From Lachnospiraceae bacterium (GTDB taxonomy: Bacteria; Bacillota; Clostridia; Lachnospirales; Lachnospiraceae), in the NCBI GenBank assembly GCA_017465475.1, contig JAFTWC010000001.1, forward strand, positions 54,544 through 118,543: a DNA stretch of 64,000 nucleotides. The letters are read 5' to 3'. Made by a program: the position numbers and the translations under genes. Under the pieces are notes generated by a model. It did no database searches. It had not been told where the DNA came from and saw only the letters and a list, made by a program, of their open reading frames with translations. This document shows positions 26,373 to 34,433 of the stretch, in pieces; the first letter of the stretch is position 1, and each line of letters begins with the position of its first letter.

Positions 26373-27205
26373 TTCGTAATCTTACAAAACCACACCGTAC
26401 TTGCCACTGCCACCATCAAAGCTCCGAGTATCAACACCGCTCCCGCAAAATCCGGTGCCTCTTCCGGGAGAAATGACAACAGCACGGAACACAGATTATA
26501 TCCCATATGCAAAAGAATACACGGAACCAAGGAACCGCTTCTCTCAAACACCCATACCAATACCATACCGAACACTGAGGTATACAACATCCAAAGCAGC
26601 TGTCCGTGGGCCGCACCGAACAAAGCTGCACTGAGTACCATGGCAGCCAAGGCAGGCATCCCCTTTTTCATTCTCGTATAAGCCAAGCCCCGGAAGATAA
26701 TTTCTTCTACCAACGGAGCCACAATCACCGTCCCGACGGCCATCAGGAAAAAGTTATCTCCCAGCACGGAAGAAGAGGATATTTCATAGGATTCCATCAA
26801 CTCTTCCGAAACCGGAATCAGAGAAAGAAACACTCCCGTCAGCACATTAAAACTAAGCCCCATAAGCACTATCGGAACAACTATTTTCCCCGAAAACGGA
26901 TTCAAACTAAGCTCCTGCACCGGCTTCTTCTTTCGGATAATAAATATCAAAAACACGGTCACCACCGTCAGAATACCGGACACAACCACCGTCGGCATGG
27001 CAGAATCTAAAATCATCCGTATCATTTCGTCAAAATAACGTTCCATAATCACAGGGTTCTGCAAATCCTGACCGCCTGCGATATATTTGGTAATCAAAGA
27101 AGCACTGCCGTATATGGCAATAAGAACGCTTACAAACAGCTGCATTCCGAAATACAGTCCGAAATATCCCAGTGCCTTTAATATTCCGATAAAAAATTTT
27201 TTCAT
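26360..27205 (-). CDS. CPBP (CAAX/Abi family) intramembrane metalloprotease
   Basis: 281 residues with about eight hydrophobic segments. APLVEEIIFRGLAYTRMKKG contains the EExxxR motif, and AALFGAAHGQ holds the following conserved His; these are the catalytic elements of the CPBP family. Members cleave prenylated or other membrane proteins or serve in bacteriocin immunity. No peptide gene is visible next to it. It may be expressed with the coiled-coil gene upstream, 100 bases away. Confidence 0.85.
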   Translation of the reverse strand: MKKFFIGILKALGYFGLYFGMQLFVSVLIAIYGSASLITKYIAGGQDLQNPVIMERYFDEMIRMILDSAMPTVVVSGILTVVTVFLIFIIRKKKPVQELSLNPFSGKIVVPIVLMGLSFNVLTGVFLSLIPVSEELMESYEISSSSVLGDNFFLMAVGTVIVAPLVEEIIFRGLAYTRMKKGMPALAAMVLSAALFGAAHGQLLWMLYTSVFGMVLVWVFERSGSLVPCILLHMGYNLCSVLLSFLPEEAPDFAGAVLILGALMVAVASTVWFCKITKRAV

Positions 27206-27304
27206 CTAGTTTCAGCCGTCCTTTCCAAATTACAAACTATCCCCTCTGAACATTCAAATGCCGCCTTCGGTGCAGAAATCAGCAACAAAAATCTCCCAAA
27301 AGGC

Positions 27305-28156
27305 TTAGACACCCTCGTCTACCTCAATTCCCTTTAAATCTTCCAAATCCAGTTTTAACCGATCCACCACAGCTTTCAGCTCCTTTTGAACCGCTTCCCC
27401 GGTTTCCGCTATCTTTACCATGCGTCTGGTGGATTTTTCCAGTTGCTCCACCGCCGGCGTTTCGGAATCCTTCTTTTCTTCCTTCTCCGCCTTCATAGCC
27501 TCGATGCGCTCTTCCAGTTTCTTTTCCTGTTCCGCCTTTTCCTCTGCTTCCGCCTGCTTCTTTTCGTTCTCCGTATCGATATGTTCCTTCGCCTCCTCAA
27601 ACAACATACCGATTACTTCTTTTCCCGCTGCATCCAGAACCGCTTCTGCTTCGTTGGTCGCATCCACCATCGGGCTTTGCTTCGCACGCTCCAACTTAAT
27701 ATCCGTCAGTGCCTGAATGGTACGCTCTTCGTACTTCTTCCCGTTTACAATCTGCTCCTTATAATGTGCTTCCGCTTTATTTAAAGCTTCAAGCTCTGCC
27801 TGAACCTCTTCGGAAGTCAAAAAAGAATCCTTCTGTATTCTTTCCTTCTGTTCTTCAATCTTATTAATCTCCGCTTTTGCGGCAATCATTTCCTTTGTTC
27901 CTTTTTCGAGACTGCTTTCCATTTGCTCCACACTGGTATCCAAAATCCGTTCCCCCGCAAATGCCGTCTTCACAATATCCATGGCCTTGTCCTGTGCAGC
28001 CTTCCTCCGCTCTGCAATCTTGTCTTGTGGAAACTGTACTTTCCCGGAAAATACCCTTCCGTTCTTTAAGTTCTCCGCCACCTCTTCCGGAGTTTTCTGT
28101 GGTGTCTGACGTAAATTCCCCACATACATGTTTCTTGTTTCCTGTTCGATACGCAT
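27305..28156 (-). CDS. Coiled-coil protein of unknown function with a sigma-28 type promoter
   Basis: 283 residues, highly charged. Residues about 75-240 are almost continuous heptad-rich helix (Glu/Lys/Ala/Gln), with no signal peptide and no membrane segment. Motifs of known flagellar proteins are not recognisable. AAGGAGG lies before the ATG. The upstream region has a good late flagellar promoter with the same 15-bp spacing as those of flgM, flaG and flagellin, so I infer that it belongs to the motility regulon. It could be a cytoplasmic or cell-pole protein linked to flagella. Confidence 0.75.
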   Translation of the reverse strand: MRIEQETRNMYVGNLRQTPQKTPEEVAENLKNGRVFSGKVQFPQDKIAERRKAAQDKAMDIVKTAFAGERILDTSVEQMESSLEKGTKEMIAAKAEINKIEEQKERIQKDSFLTSEEVQAELEALNKAEAHYKEQIVNGKKYEERTIQALTDIKLERAKQSPMVDATNEAEAVLDAAGKEVIGMLFEEAKEHIDTENEKKQAEAEEKAEQEKKLEERIEAMKAEKEEKKDSETPAVEQLEKSTRRMVKIAETGEAVQKELKAVVDRLKLDLEDLKGIEVDEGV

Positions 28157-28211
28157 AGGATGCCCCTCCTTATACTTTGTAACAATTCTTGTTGATCATA
28201 TTACAAACTAT

Positions 28212-28238
28212 ATATCGGAATCCGTTCCAAGAATGTTA
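28212..28238 (-). promoter_or_regulatory. Sigma-28 type promoter of the coiled-coil gene
   Basis: TAAC (28235-28238), 15 bp, then TCCGATAT (28212-28219) on the minus strand. The -10 box is identical to that of flaG. It lies 55 bp before the start codon. Confidence 0.7.
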
Positions 28239-28265
28239 ACCATTGGCATCTCAATCTTCAAACGC

Positions 28266-28296
28266 AAAAGGCACCCACATTCCTGTAGGTGCCTTT
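28266..28296 (-). terminator. Terminator after the small peptide gene
   Basis: GGCACCTACA pairs with TGTGGGTGCC (one G-U) around GGAA, followed by TTTTGCGTTT on the minus strand. It lies 12 bases after the stop codon of the 33-residue peptide gene, which supports that gene being real. Confidence 0.8.
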
Positions 28297-28307
28297 CCGC
28301 AATCATA

Positions 28308-28409
28308 CTAATTCCCATTCGTAGTTCCATCTGATTTTTTCCCAAAAACCAAATCCAAAATCCAATCCCATACACCCGAAGATAATACCGCGGTCTGATA
28401 TACGTCCAT
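28308..28409 (-). CDS. 33-residue amphipathic peptide, predicted product of a LytTR-controlled peptide system
   Basis: A short frame from ATG 28409 to TAG 28308. It has a strong GGAGGTG site 5 bases before the ATG, its own promoter with LytTR repeats upstream, and a terminator directly after. The peptide starts MDVYQTAVLSSGVWDWILDL and then has VFGKKSDGTTNGN. Residues 3-22 form an amphipathic helix by hand helical-wheel reckoning: Val, Leu, Trp, Ile and Phe mostly on one side and Asp, Ser and Gln on the other. There is no signal peptide, no GG leader and no Cys. It could be a secreted signal, a leaderless bacteriocin-like or phenol-soluble-modulin-like peptide, exported by the ABC pair encoded nearby. 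The function is inferred. Confidence 0.7.
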   Translation of the reverse strand: MDVYQTAVLSSGVWDWILDLVFGKKSDGTTNGN

Positions 28410-28446
28410 TTCTTCACCTCCAAATAAGTATCCTTCTCACATTTTT

Positions 28447-28475
28447 GTAATAACACACCTTCTGTTTCAATTCAA
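28447..28475 (-). promoter_or_regulatory. Promoter of the small peptide gene
   Basis: TTGAAT (28470-28475) and TATTAC (28447-28452), 17 bp apart on the minus strand. The -35 box starts 10 bases after the nearer LytTR repeat, and the leader to the ATG is about 30 bases. Confidence 0.7.
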
Positions 28476-28485
28476 CTTTTTCTCG

Positions 28486-28515
28486 GTAAACGGTCGCTCA
28501 TTCCGGGTAAACGGT
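28486..28515 (-). promoter_or_regulatory. LytTR-type binding site (direct repeat) before the peptide gene
   Basis: Two identical 9-mers ACCGTTTAC at 28507-28515 and 28486-28494 on the minus strand, with a 12-bp spacer (21-bp period). This fits the direct-repeat sites known for LytTR regulators such as AgrA. It lies immediately after the stop codon of the kinase gene. Confidence 0.8.
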
Positions 28516-28516
28516 T

Positions 28517-29809
28517 TTACATCGCATTAACGAGTATAATCTTCGTCTTAAAACACTCTTTTGTATAACTGTACTCCACACGCCCCCCGTTTCGTTTAAT
28601 ACATTCTCCGACATTCAATATGCCGAACCCATGATTTTTCTTATCAGACTTACCTGTAATTATTTTTCCGTCTTTGACTTCAATCGGTCGAGACATATTG
28701 TTTTTTACCATTATTTTCACTCCCTGACCTATTTCCTGCACTACCACTTCTACCGTTTTTTCTTGTTCGCAACCGGAAGCCGCATAAAAAGCATTCTCCA
28801 GCGTATTAGAAAATATGGTGCATATATCCGTATTACACAAAGACAGCTTCTGTGGAAGAGCACCATTCCAAATCAACGTGACATCACTATACTTTTGTGA
28901 AATATCATTCAAAATCGCGTTAACTAATCGATTTCCCGTCTGTACCCCGGAATTCAAATCTTGTAAATTTCCTTTTAACGCCTCCAAATATTCTTCAGCC
29001 TCCGTATATTCCCTTTCCTTAAGAAGTACATCCAAGCATAATAAATGATTCGCAATATCATGACGAAATCTACGCGTCTCATTTTCCTTTTCTAACAACG
29101 CCCGATAATACCGTTCCTGAGCTTCAAGTAATCGCGTGTTTATCTCCGCCATTTTTTTGTACATATTTCTTGAATTGTTATTATACAAAAACAATAGCCA
29201 AAGCAAAATGAAAACACAGCCAAAAACACAACTTACCCCTGCTATTAGTTGTATTTGCTTCTCATTCCATTCCATATTTTCATTTCCTATAGCGGATATC
29301 ATAAAGGTTATCGCAAAAGTCCCCAACATGCATAATGTTAAGTGAACTACACTTATATTTTGAATAAATTCACGGATTTGAAACCGCCTCTTATAGCGTC
29401 GCAACATCAACAGAGCAATAGTTGCAAACAAAATAGCACTTACAGAATTCAATATAATAAATAATACCTGATTTTCCTTAATCAATTCATCCGAACGAGA
29501 GAATACTATTTGCGCAACAAACACAAGCAATTCATCCACACAACAGATTCCCATATAACAAACCAAAGTCAATAAAAATCTTCTCTTCACTTCTATCATC
29601 AGTGCGCAAATCATCACTGCTATAAAAGTAAATGTAGAGATTTGATAATCACTATCCTGCGTTCCTTTTATAATCAAGCACGTTATCCCCATTAAAAGTA
29701 TACACCATGCTCCGGGAGCTTTCCATCTACATTTCAAATTCAAAATACCGCACAAAACAAGCAGTAGCTTTACGCACTCCAACAACAGGAAAGCAATATT
29801 ATACAGCAT
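28517..29809 (-). CDS. AgrC-like sensor histidine kinase (GHKL ATPase)
   Basis: 430 residues starting MLYNIAFLLLECVKLLLV behind GGGAGG; this start overlaps the end of the regulator gene by 11 bases. About six or seven hydrophobic segments fill residues 1-215. The cytoplasmic part has RFRHDIANHLLCLDVLLKE (phosphorylated His), FSNTLENAFYAA (N box) and NHGFGILNVGECI (G box), typical of the GHKL type that senses peptides (AgrC, ComD). No AgrB or AgrD gene is nearby. It is expressed from a constitutive-looking promoter with its regulator. Confidence 0.88.
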   Translation of the reverse strand: MLYNIAFLLLECVKLLLVLCGILNLKCRWKAPGAWCILLMGITCLIIKGTQDSDYQISTFTFIAVMICALMIEVKRRFLLTLVCYMGICCVDELLVFVAQIVFSRSDELIKENQVLFIILNSVSAILFATIALLMLRRYKRRFQIREFIQNISVVHLTLCMLGTFAITFMISAIGNENMEWNEKQIQLIAGVSCVFGCVFILLWLLFLYNNNSRNMYKKMAEINTRLLEAQERYYRALLEKENETRRFRHDIANHLLCLDVLLKEREYTEAEEYLEALKGNLQDLNSGVQTGNRLVNAILNDISQKYSDVTLIWNGALPQKLSLCNTDICTIFSNTLENAFYAASGCEQEKTVEVVVQEIGQGVKIMVKNNMSRPIEVKDGKIITGKSDKKNHGFGILNVGECIKRNGGRVEYSYTKECFKTKIILVNAM

Positions 29810-30542
29810 CCGTCTTCCCTCCCCATACCGTTTTCGCGTTTTTATCAATGTACTCTAAATATGCTTCTGCAAACTTTCCCACATTTCTTCTGGATATTTT
29901 AAGAGTTACATCAAGTTCCTTCAACTCTATCTGTTCATTTTCTCTGCGTTTTACATAAAGCAAAGACACCATATACGATTTGTGAATCCGAAAGAATCCC
30001 TTTCCACCCAATTTCTCTTCCCATTCCCTTAATTGCAATGTGCTGCTGTACACTTGTCCATTTTTATCGTAGATATAAGTGCCGTCACCAAAGGCTTCTA
30101 AATAAACCACTTGAGTAATGGGAATTTCAACTGTTTTTCCTTTTTGGAATAACACAATCTTTTCTTCTTCCCTCTGTTCTACAAAAAACTGCGCAAGTGC
30201 TTCACTTACCTCCTCGGAGGTCACCGGCTTTTTCAAAAATCGAAATGCCCTTACCTTAAATGCTTCAAACACATACTCCACATGACTGGTAAGAAACACG
30301 ATTTGTATTTTCGCATTTCGTTCTCTCAACTTCGTCGCTGTTACCATTCCGTCGCTCCCCGGCATCTCAATATCCAAAAAGACAAGTTCAAATGCCTCGC
30401 CAGACTGTAACAATTGCTCCCCGTTCTCATATTCTCTTATACATAAATTGCCATCATACTCCCGTAAAATCTTCATGAGCTGTTTGCGAAAAACCGTTTC
30501 ATCATCGCATACCGCAACTCTGTAAGTTACATTTTCTGTCAT
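29799..30542 (-). CDS. LytTR-family response regulator (AgrA/ComE type)
   Basis: 247 residues starting MTENVTYRVAVCDDETVF, with GGAGAAGG before it. The receiver carries the acidic CDDE pair, the phosphoacceptor Asp in LVFLDIEMPGSDGM and Lys in RFLKKPV. Residues about 140-235 form a LytTR DNA-binding domain (VVYLEAFGDGTYIY, GFFRIHKSYMVSL). Such regulators bind direct repeats with a 21-bp period; two such repeats lie in this window, before the peptide gene and before the ABC operon. Confidence 0.9.
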   Translation of the reverse strand: MTENVTYRVAVCDDETVFRKQLMKILREYDGNLCIREYENGEQLLQSGEAFELVFLDIEMPGSDGMVTATKLRERNAKIQIVFLTSHVEYVFEAFKVRAFRFLKKPVTSEEVSEALAQFFVEQREEEKIVLFQKGKTVEIPITQVVYLEAFGDGTYIYDKNGQVYSSTLQLREWEEKLGGKGFFRIHKSYMVSLLYVKRRENEQIELKELDVTLKISRRNVGKFAEAYLEYIDKNAKTVWGGKTDAV

Positions 30543-30582
30543 TCTGTCCTTCTCCGTTGTGTCATTATCAGTGCTAGAAAAT

Positions 30583-30611
30583 ATCTTATCATTTCCGAAT
30601 ACGCATGTCAA
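30583..30611 (-). promoter_or_regulatory. Sigma-A promoter of the regulator-kinase operon
   Basis: Perfect TTGACA (30606-30611), 17 bp, then TAAGAT (30583-30588) on the minus strand. No LytTR repeats are near, so the two-component genes look constitutive and not autoregulated. Confidence 0.75.
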
Positions 30612-30670
30612 TTTTTGTACCCGAAAGATTCTCGTTCTCTACCACTTTTGCCCCTTAGAAAAAACAAAAA

Positions 30671-30711
30671 GTCTCCCGAATTCACACAGATTATCTTTGA
30701 ATTCGGGAGAC
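30671..30711 (-). terminator. Terminator of the ABC exporter operon
   Basis: A perfect 13-bp stem GTCTCCCGAATTC/GAATTCGGGAGAC with a 15-base loop, followed by TTTTTGTTTTTT on the minus strand, 7 bases after the second ABC gene. It separates the exporter unit from the regulator-kinase unit. Confidence 0.9.
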
Positions 30712-30718
30712 AAACTTT

Positions 30719-32470
30719 TTATTGGTATGCCTCACTTTGCTTTGTGTACATCTCCGCATACAGTCCGTTTCGATTCATCAGTTCTGCATGGGTACCATAG
30801 TCATCCGTCACACCACCATCTAACACTAAAATGCGATCCGCCACCACAGCCGAAGCAAGTCTATGGGAAATGAAAATAGCAGTCCGCCCCTCCGTCAATT
30901 TGAAGAATCCCTCATACATCTCGGCTTCCGTCTTTGCGTCCAACGTTCGTGTCGGTTCATCTAAAATAATTAACTGTGCATCTTTGTAAAGAGCACGCAA
31001 AATCGCCACTTTCTGCTGTTCTCCTCCGGACAGTTCCACACCACCGTCATCAAACATACGGGAAATGCTCGTATCCAAACCTTTCTCAAACTTTGAAAAG
31101 GCTTCTCCGAATCCGATACGCTTCGCCACTTCTTCCATCTTATCCGGCTCTTTTCCCATAGCAATATTCTCACGAATGGAAAAAGCAAAATTCGTATAAT
31201 CCTGAAATACCGCACTTATCTTTTTGTAATATGCTGTAGTATCAATGGTCCAGATGTCTGTTCCGTCAAGCAAAATTCTGCCTTCCGTCGGCTTATAAAA
31301 CTTGCACAGCAGCTTTACAAAAGTGGATTTTCCCGCACCGTTTTTTCCCACGATGGAAAGCTTTTCGCCTTTTGATATGGTTATGCTTATATTTTTTAAT
31401 ACATAGTTGTCCGTTCCCGGATAGCAAAAAGAAACATTCTCAAATCGAAGTTCTCCAAAACCGGTTTCCGTATGTTTCTGCCCTTCCTCTTCGTTTAAGG
31501 ATGTATATAAGTCGGAAAAATCTCCAAAATACATCTTAAACATGTTGTACTCTCCGAACTTCGTAACCACACCCGTCAATGCCGCCGTAATGGTAATCAC
31601 CGCATTGAAATACATTGTGAAATCCGCAATGGAAATATCTCCTGCAAAAGTACGTTTTGCCAAAGACAACAGCACCACTGCCGTCTGTCCTGCCAACAAT
31701 ACCGCAGAAATACCTTCAAACAGTCCGAATACCTTGAAATCCTTATACTGATACTGTAACATCTCATTTCGGTACGCTTTGATTTTATCCAAAAACCAGT
31801 TTGCAATTGCGTTGATTCGTATTTCTTTTGCCGCTCCCCCGTTCATATAAGCGGTGTTGGTCAAATAGTTTCCGACCCTGTCATTTCTTCCGTACAAATA
31901 TCTTCGCTTTTGTGTGTAAAGAACCGTTATTCTTACAAAAGCAATCTTTACCGCAATCACTGCAAATATCAACAAACAGATCCGTAAATCATATCCGATT
32001 AGTAAACCTGCCAAACCCACAGAGGTAATCACTCCTTCTACGATTCCCTGAAAGATGCCTACCGTCTGAAGGATGTTCATTATGTTATTTGCCATATTAA
32101 GCTTCTCTCTGTATGCTCCGGACTCAATCACCCAGAACGGCTGTCCCATGGAAACCGTACCGATTTCCTTTCTCATTTTCTGCACAAACCGTTCGGTAAT
32201 CTTTGATTCCCGGGAACCGATGAACAGTTCTACCGCCCATATTGCCACAAGAATTCCTGCATAGGACACAATTTTTATAACAAGCTCCCGATATGTACCG
32301 TCCTGTTGCATTAAAAGTTCAATAAAAAGCTTCGGGTACCACACCATAAGCCACGTCAATAATGACTTCACCAATATTTTTATAACAGAAACCGGCAAAT
32401 ACATCGGTTCATAGCGGGCAATCATCTGAAGAATCGATACAATCGATTTTTTATTCTGATGTTTATTCAT
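30719..32470 (-). CDS. ABC exporter, fused membrane and ATPase domains (second subunit)
   Basis: 583 residues. About six membrane segments occupy residues 30-320, and the ATPase follows: Walker A GKNGAGKSTFVKL, signature LSGGEQQKVAILRAL, Walker B LIILDEPTRTLDA with catalytic Glu, and H loop ISHRLAS. All catalytic residues are intact. Its start overlaps the first subunit gene by 8 bases, so the two are likely a heterodimeric exporter. Regulation by the LytTR repeats upstream of the operon suggests export of the peptide encoded downstream or protection against it. Confidence 0.88.
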   Translation of the reverse strand: MNKHQNKKSIVSILQMIARYEPMYLPVSVIKILVKSLLTWLMVWYPKLFIELLMQQDGTYRELVIKIVSYAGILVAIWAVELFIGSRESKITERFVQKMRKEIGTVSMGQPFWVIESGAYREKLNMANNIMNILQTVGIFQGIVEGVITSVGLAGLLIGYDLRICLLIFAVIAVKIAFVRITVLYTQKRRYLYGRNDRVGNYLTNTAYMNGGAAKEIRINAIANWFLDKIKAYRNEMLQYQYKDFKVFGLFEGISAVLLAGQTAVVLLSLAKRTFAGDISIADFTMYFNAVITITAALTGVVTKFGEYNMFKMYFGDFSDLYTSLNEEEGQKHTETGFGELRFENVSFCYPGTDNYVLKNISITISKGEKLSIVGKNGAGKSTFVKLLCKFYKPTEGRILLDGTDIWTIDTTAYYKKISAVFQDYTNFAFSIRENIAMGKEPDKMEEVAKRIGFGEAFSKFEKGLDTSISRMFDDGGVELSGGEQQKVAILRALYKDAQLIILDEPTRTLDAKTEAEMYEGFFKLTEGRTAIFISHRLASAVVADRILVLDGGVTDDYGTHAELMNRNGLYAEMYTKQSEAYQ

Positions 32471-34238
32471 ATGCTACCCCTTTCTCATAATACTGCGCTT
32501 GTAACATAAACAATTCCTTATAGTCTCCGTCCCGCTCCATAAGCTCGGTATGGGTTCCTTCTTCCGTGATTTTTCCGTTCTTTAACACCAATATCTTATG
32601 GCAGAATACCGTGGAAGAAAGTCTGTGTGAAACAAACAGCGTAGTTTTTCCTTCCGAAAGTTCTTCCAGACGTTTAAAGAAATCATATTCCGCCAAAGGA
32701 TCAAAGGCACTGGTAGGTTCATCCAAAATCACAATACTTCCGTTTTTATACAAAGCTCTCGCCAAAGCCAGCTTTTGAGAATCACCGCCGGAAAACTCAA
32801 TTCCCTCATCGTCTAAATCTTTATATATAGCGGTATTTGCTTCCTTCGGCAGCGATGCGATTTTGTCATGTAAGCCGCTCTTTTTCAACACTTCCTCCAG
32901 TTTTTCCTCGTTTACTTCCTCCCCAAAGGTGATGTTTTCCCGTACACTATAAGCAAACAGACTGAAATCCTGCAAAACCACACCAAACCTTTTACTATAC
33001 TCATCAAAAGGAATCGTATTAATGTCCACACCGTTCATAAGAATTCGCCCTTCTGTTGGACGATACAAACGAAGAATCAGCATAATCAACGTACTTTTTC
33101 CCGCTCCGTTTAATCCCACAAGCGCAGTTTTTTCCCGTGCATTGATAGAAAAAGATACATTATCCAGTATTTTTTGTTCTGTCCCCGGATAATGAAAGGA
33201 TACCTTCTCAAACGTAATATCCGCACGTTCAAAATCCATATCCGCTAACGGAAACCTGTTACTGTCGGAGTTAATACTGTTTTCCTTTACCACGGTCATA
33301 TACTGTTTCAAGTATTCAATGGCAGAAAAATTATTTTTCACATAACCCAGATTGGACCAGAGAGAAATAGCTGACTGTAAACACAAGGTAACAGAAGACA
33401 CCAACACCGTATACTCCGCAATAGAAATTCCGCCGCAAAATACCTGATATGTGAAATAGAAATAAATCAACAGAATCTGAATTCCTTCCAATATCTTTCC
33501 GATGCTTTCTATCCCAATTTTACGAGCAATCAACTGTTTCAATTTACGCAACTGCAAAGCCCCGATTTCATCATACTTATCCCCTAAAATCCGAGCAACA
33601 TTGTTGATTCGGATTTCTTTTGCGTATTTATAATCTGTCATTGCAGTATACAAATAGTCCATCTTACGGTCTGCTTCTGTCTTTTCCTGCTGATACTCTG
33701 TTTCCTTTTTCTCAGTCCACACCTTTGTCTTAATAACACACACTGCCAGCAAAACCAATGCCAGTAAAAACCAAGGGCTCATCACTGCCATAATGGTAAT
33801 GACACCCGCTATTTTCGAAATATCACTGATACAACGTCCCCACAAGCCAAGGAAAAATTCCGGCCGTGCTCTCATGGACTTCGGCTTTAAATCCAACAAA
33901 GTTCTGTCCTGAACAAAATGATAGTCCACATTCACACAGTCCTTCATATATCCAAACTGAAGCACGTTGGTGGACTTACGCATTACCCCGTTCTCAACGG
34001 CAGTCAGTATCACATTCACTAGAGATACTACCAAATTTATGGCTACATAGATCAAAATTGTTGCCACAACCTTCTGATACTCCTGATTTGTGGTGAGCAT
34101 TTCCACCACTTGTCCAATTCCGATAATATCAATCATCGGAACCATCGCTCCGATAATATTCTTTATCACAGTAATCACAAAATATGCCTTTGCCTTATTC
34201 CATGTTTCCTTTATTAAAAAAATAAAATTATTTTTCAC
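32463..34238 (-). CDS. ABC exporter, fused membrane and ATPase domains (first subunit)
   Basis: 591 residues from a GTG at 34238 (VKNNFIFLIKETWNKAK) preceded by AGGAGG at 6 bases. A longer frame to 34295 would include the promoter and is rejected. Six membrane segments lie in the first half. The ATPase has GLNGAGKSTLIMLI, signature FSGGDSQKLALARAL, IVILDEPTSAFDP and VSHRLSS. Signature and Walker B are both usable. The gene is the first of the operon behind a LytTR-type direct repeat. Confidence 0.88.
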   Translation of the reverse strand: MKNNFIFLIKETWNKAKAYFVITVIKNIIGAMVPMIDIIGIGQVVEMLTTNQEYQKVVATILIYVAINLVVSLVNVILTAVENGVMRKSTNVLQFGYMKDCVNVDYHFVQDRTLLDLKPKSMRARPEFFLGLWGRCISDISKIAGVITIMAVMSPWFLLALVLLAVCVIKTKVWTEKKETEYQQEKTEADRKMDYLYTAMTDYKYAKEIRINNVARILGDKYDEIGALQLRKLKQLIARKIGIESIGKILEGIQILLIYFYFTYQVFCGGISIAEYTVLVSSVTLCLQSAISLWSNLGYVKNNFSAIEYLKQYMTVVKENSINSDSNRFPLADMDFERADITFEKVSFHYPGTEQKILDNVSFSINAREKTALVGLNGAGKSTLIMLILRLYRPTEGRILMNGVDINTIPFDEYSKRFGVVLQDFSLFAYSVRENITFGEEVNEEKLEEVLKKSGLHDKIASLPKEANTAIYKDLDDEGIEFSGGDSQKLALARALYKNGSIVILDEPTSAFDPLAEYDFFKRLEELSEGKTTLFVSHRLSSTVFCHKILVLKNGKITEEGTHTELMERDGDYKELFMLQAQYYEKGVAYE

Positions 34239-34268
34239 AACATCCCTCCTGTATCCATTCTTTCCTCC

Positions 34269-34297
34269 ATCATACCATCCGTTCTCCTTCCCCACAA
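34269..34297 (-). promoter_or_regulatory. Promoter of the ABC exporter operon
   Basis: TTGTGG (34292-34297) and TATGAT (34269-34274), 17 bp apart on the minus strand. The poor -35 box fits an activated promoter. The spacing to the LytTR repeats (10 bases) is the same as at the peptide gene. Confidence 0.7.
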
Positions 34298-34307
34298 CCC
34301 TTTTCCG

Positions 34308-34337
34308 TTAAACGGTCGTCATAACCGGGTAAACGGT
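34308..34337 (-). promoter_or_regulatory. LytTR-type binding site (direct repeat) before the ABC operon
   Basis: ACCGTTTAC (34329-34337) and ACCGTTTAA (34308-34316) on the minus strand with a 12-bp spacer, the same period and orientation as the site at 28486-28515. Confidence 0.8.
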
Positions 34338-34366
34338 CCTTTCCCTGTCCCCACACCATTTTTTAT

Positions 34367-34395
34367 TTGCTTTTTTTCCCGATAATTGCTATACT
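34367..34395 (+). promoter_or_regulatory. Promoter of parE-parC
   Basis: TTGCTT (34367-34372) and TATACT (34390-34395), 17 bp apart, 39 bp upstream of the ATG at 34434. Confidence 0.6.
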
Positions 34396-34433
34396 TAAAC
34401 TAAAACCACAACATATAGAAAAGGAGTCAGGCT

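Noticed and set aside
28208-28456. Leftward 82-residue frame
   Set aside because: It runs through the terminator, the sigma-28 promoter of the next gene and the peptide gene in another frame; the 33-residue frame has the better start and site.
28308-30542. A classical Agr system
   Set aside because: No AgrB-like membrane protease and no AgrD-like Cys/Ser-ring peptide can be seen nearby.
34239-34295. Longer N-terminus of the first ABC subunit (GTG at 34295)
   Set aside because: The extra codons overlap the predicted promoter; the GTG at 34238 has AGGAGG at the right distance.
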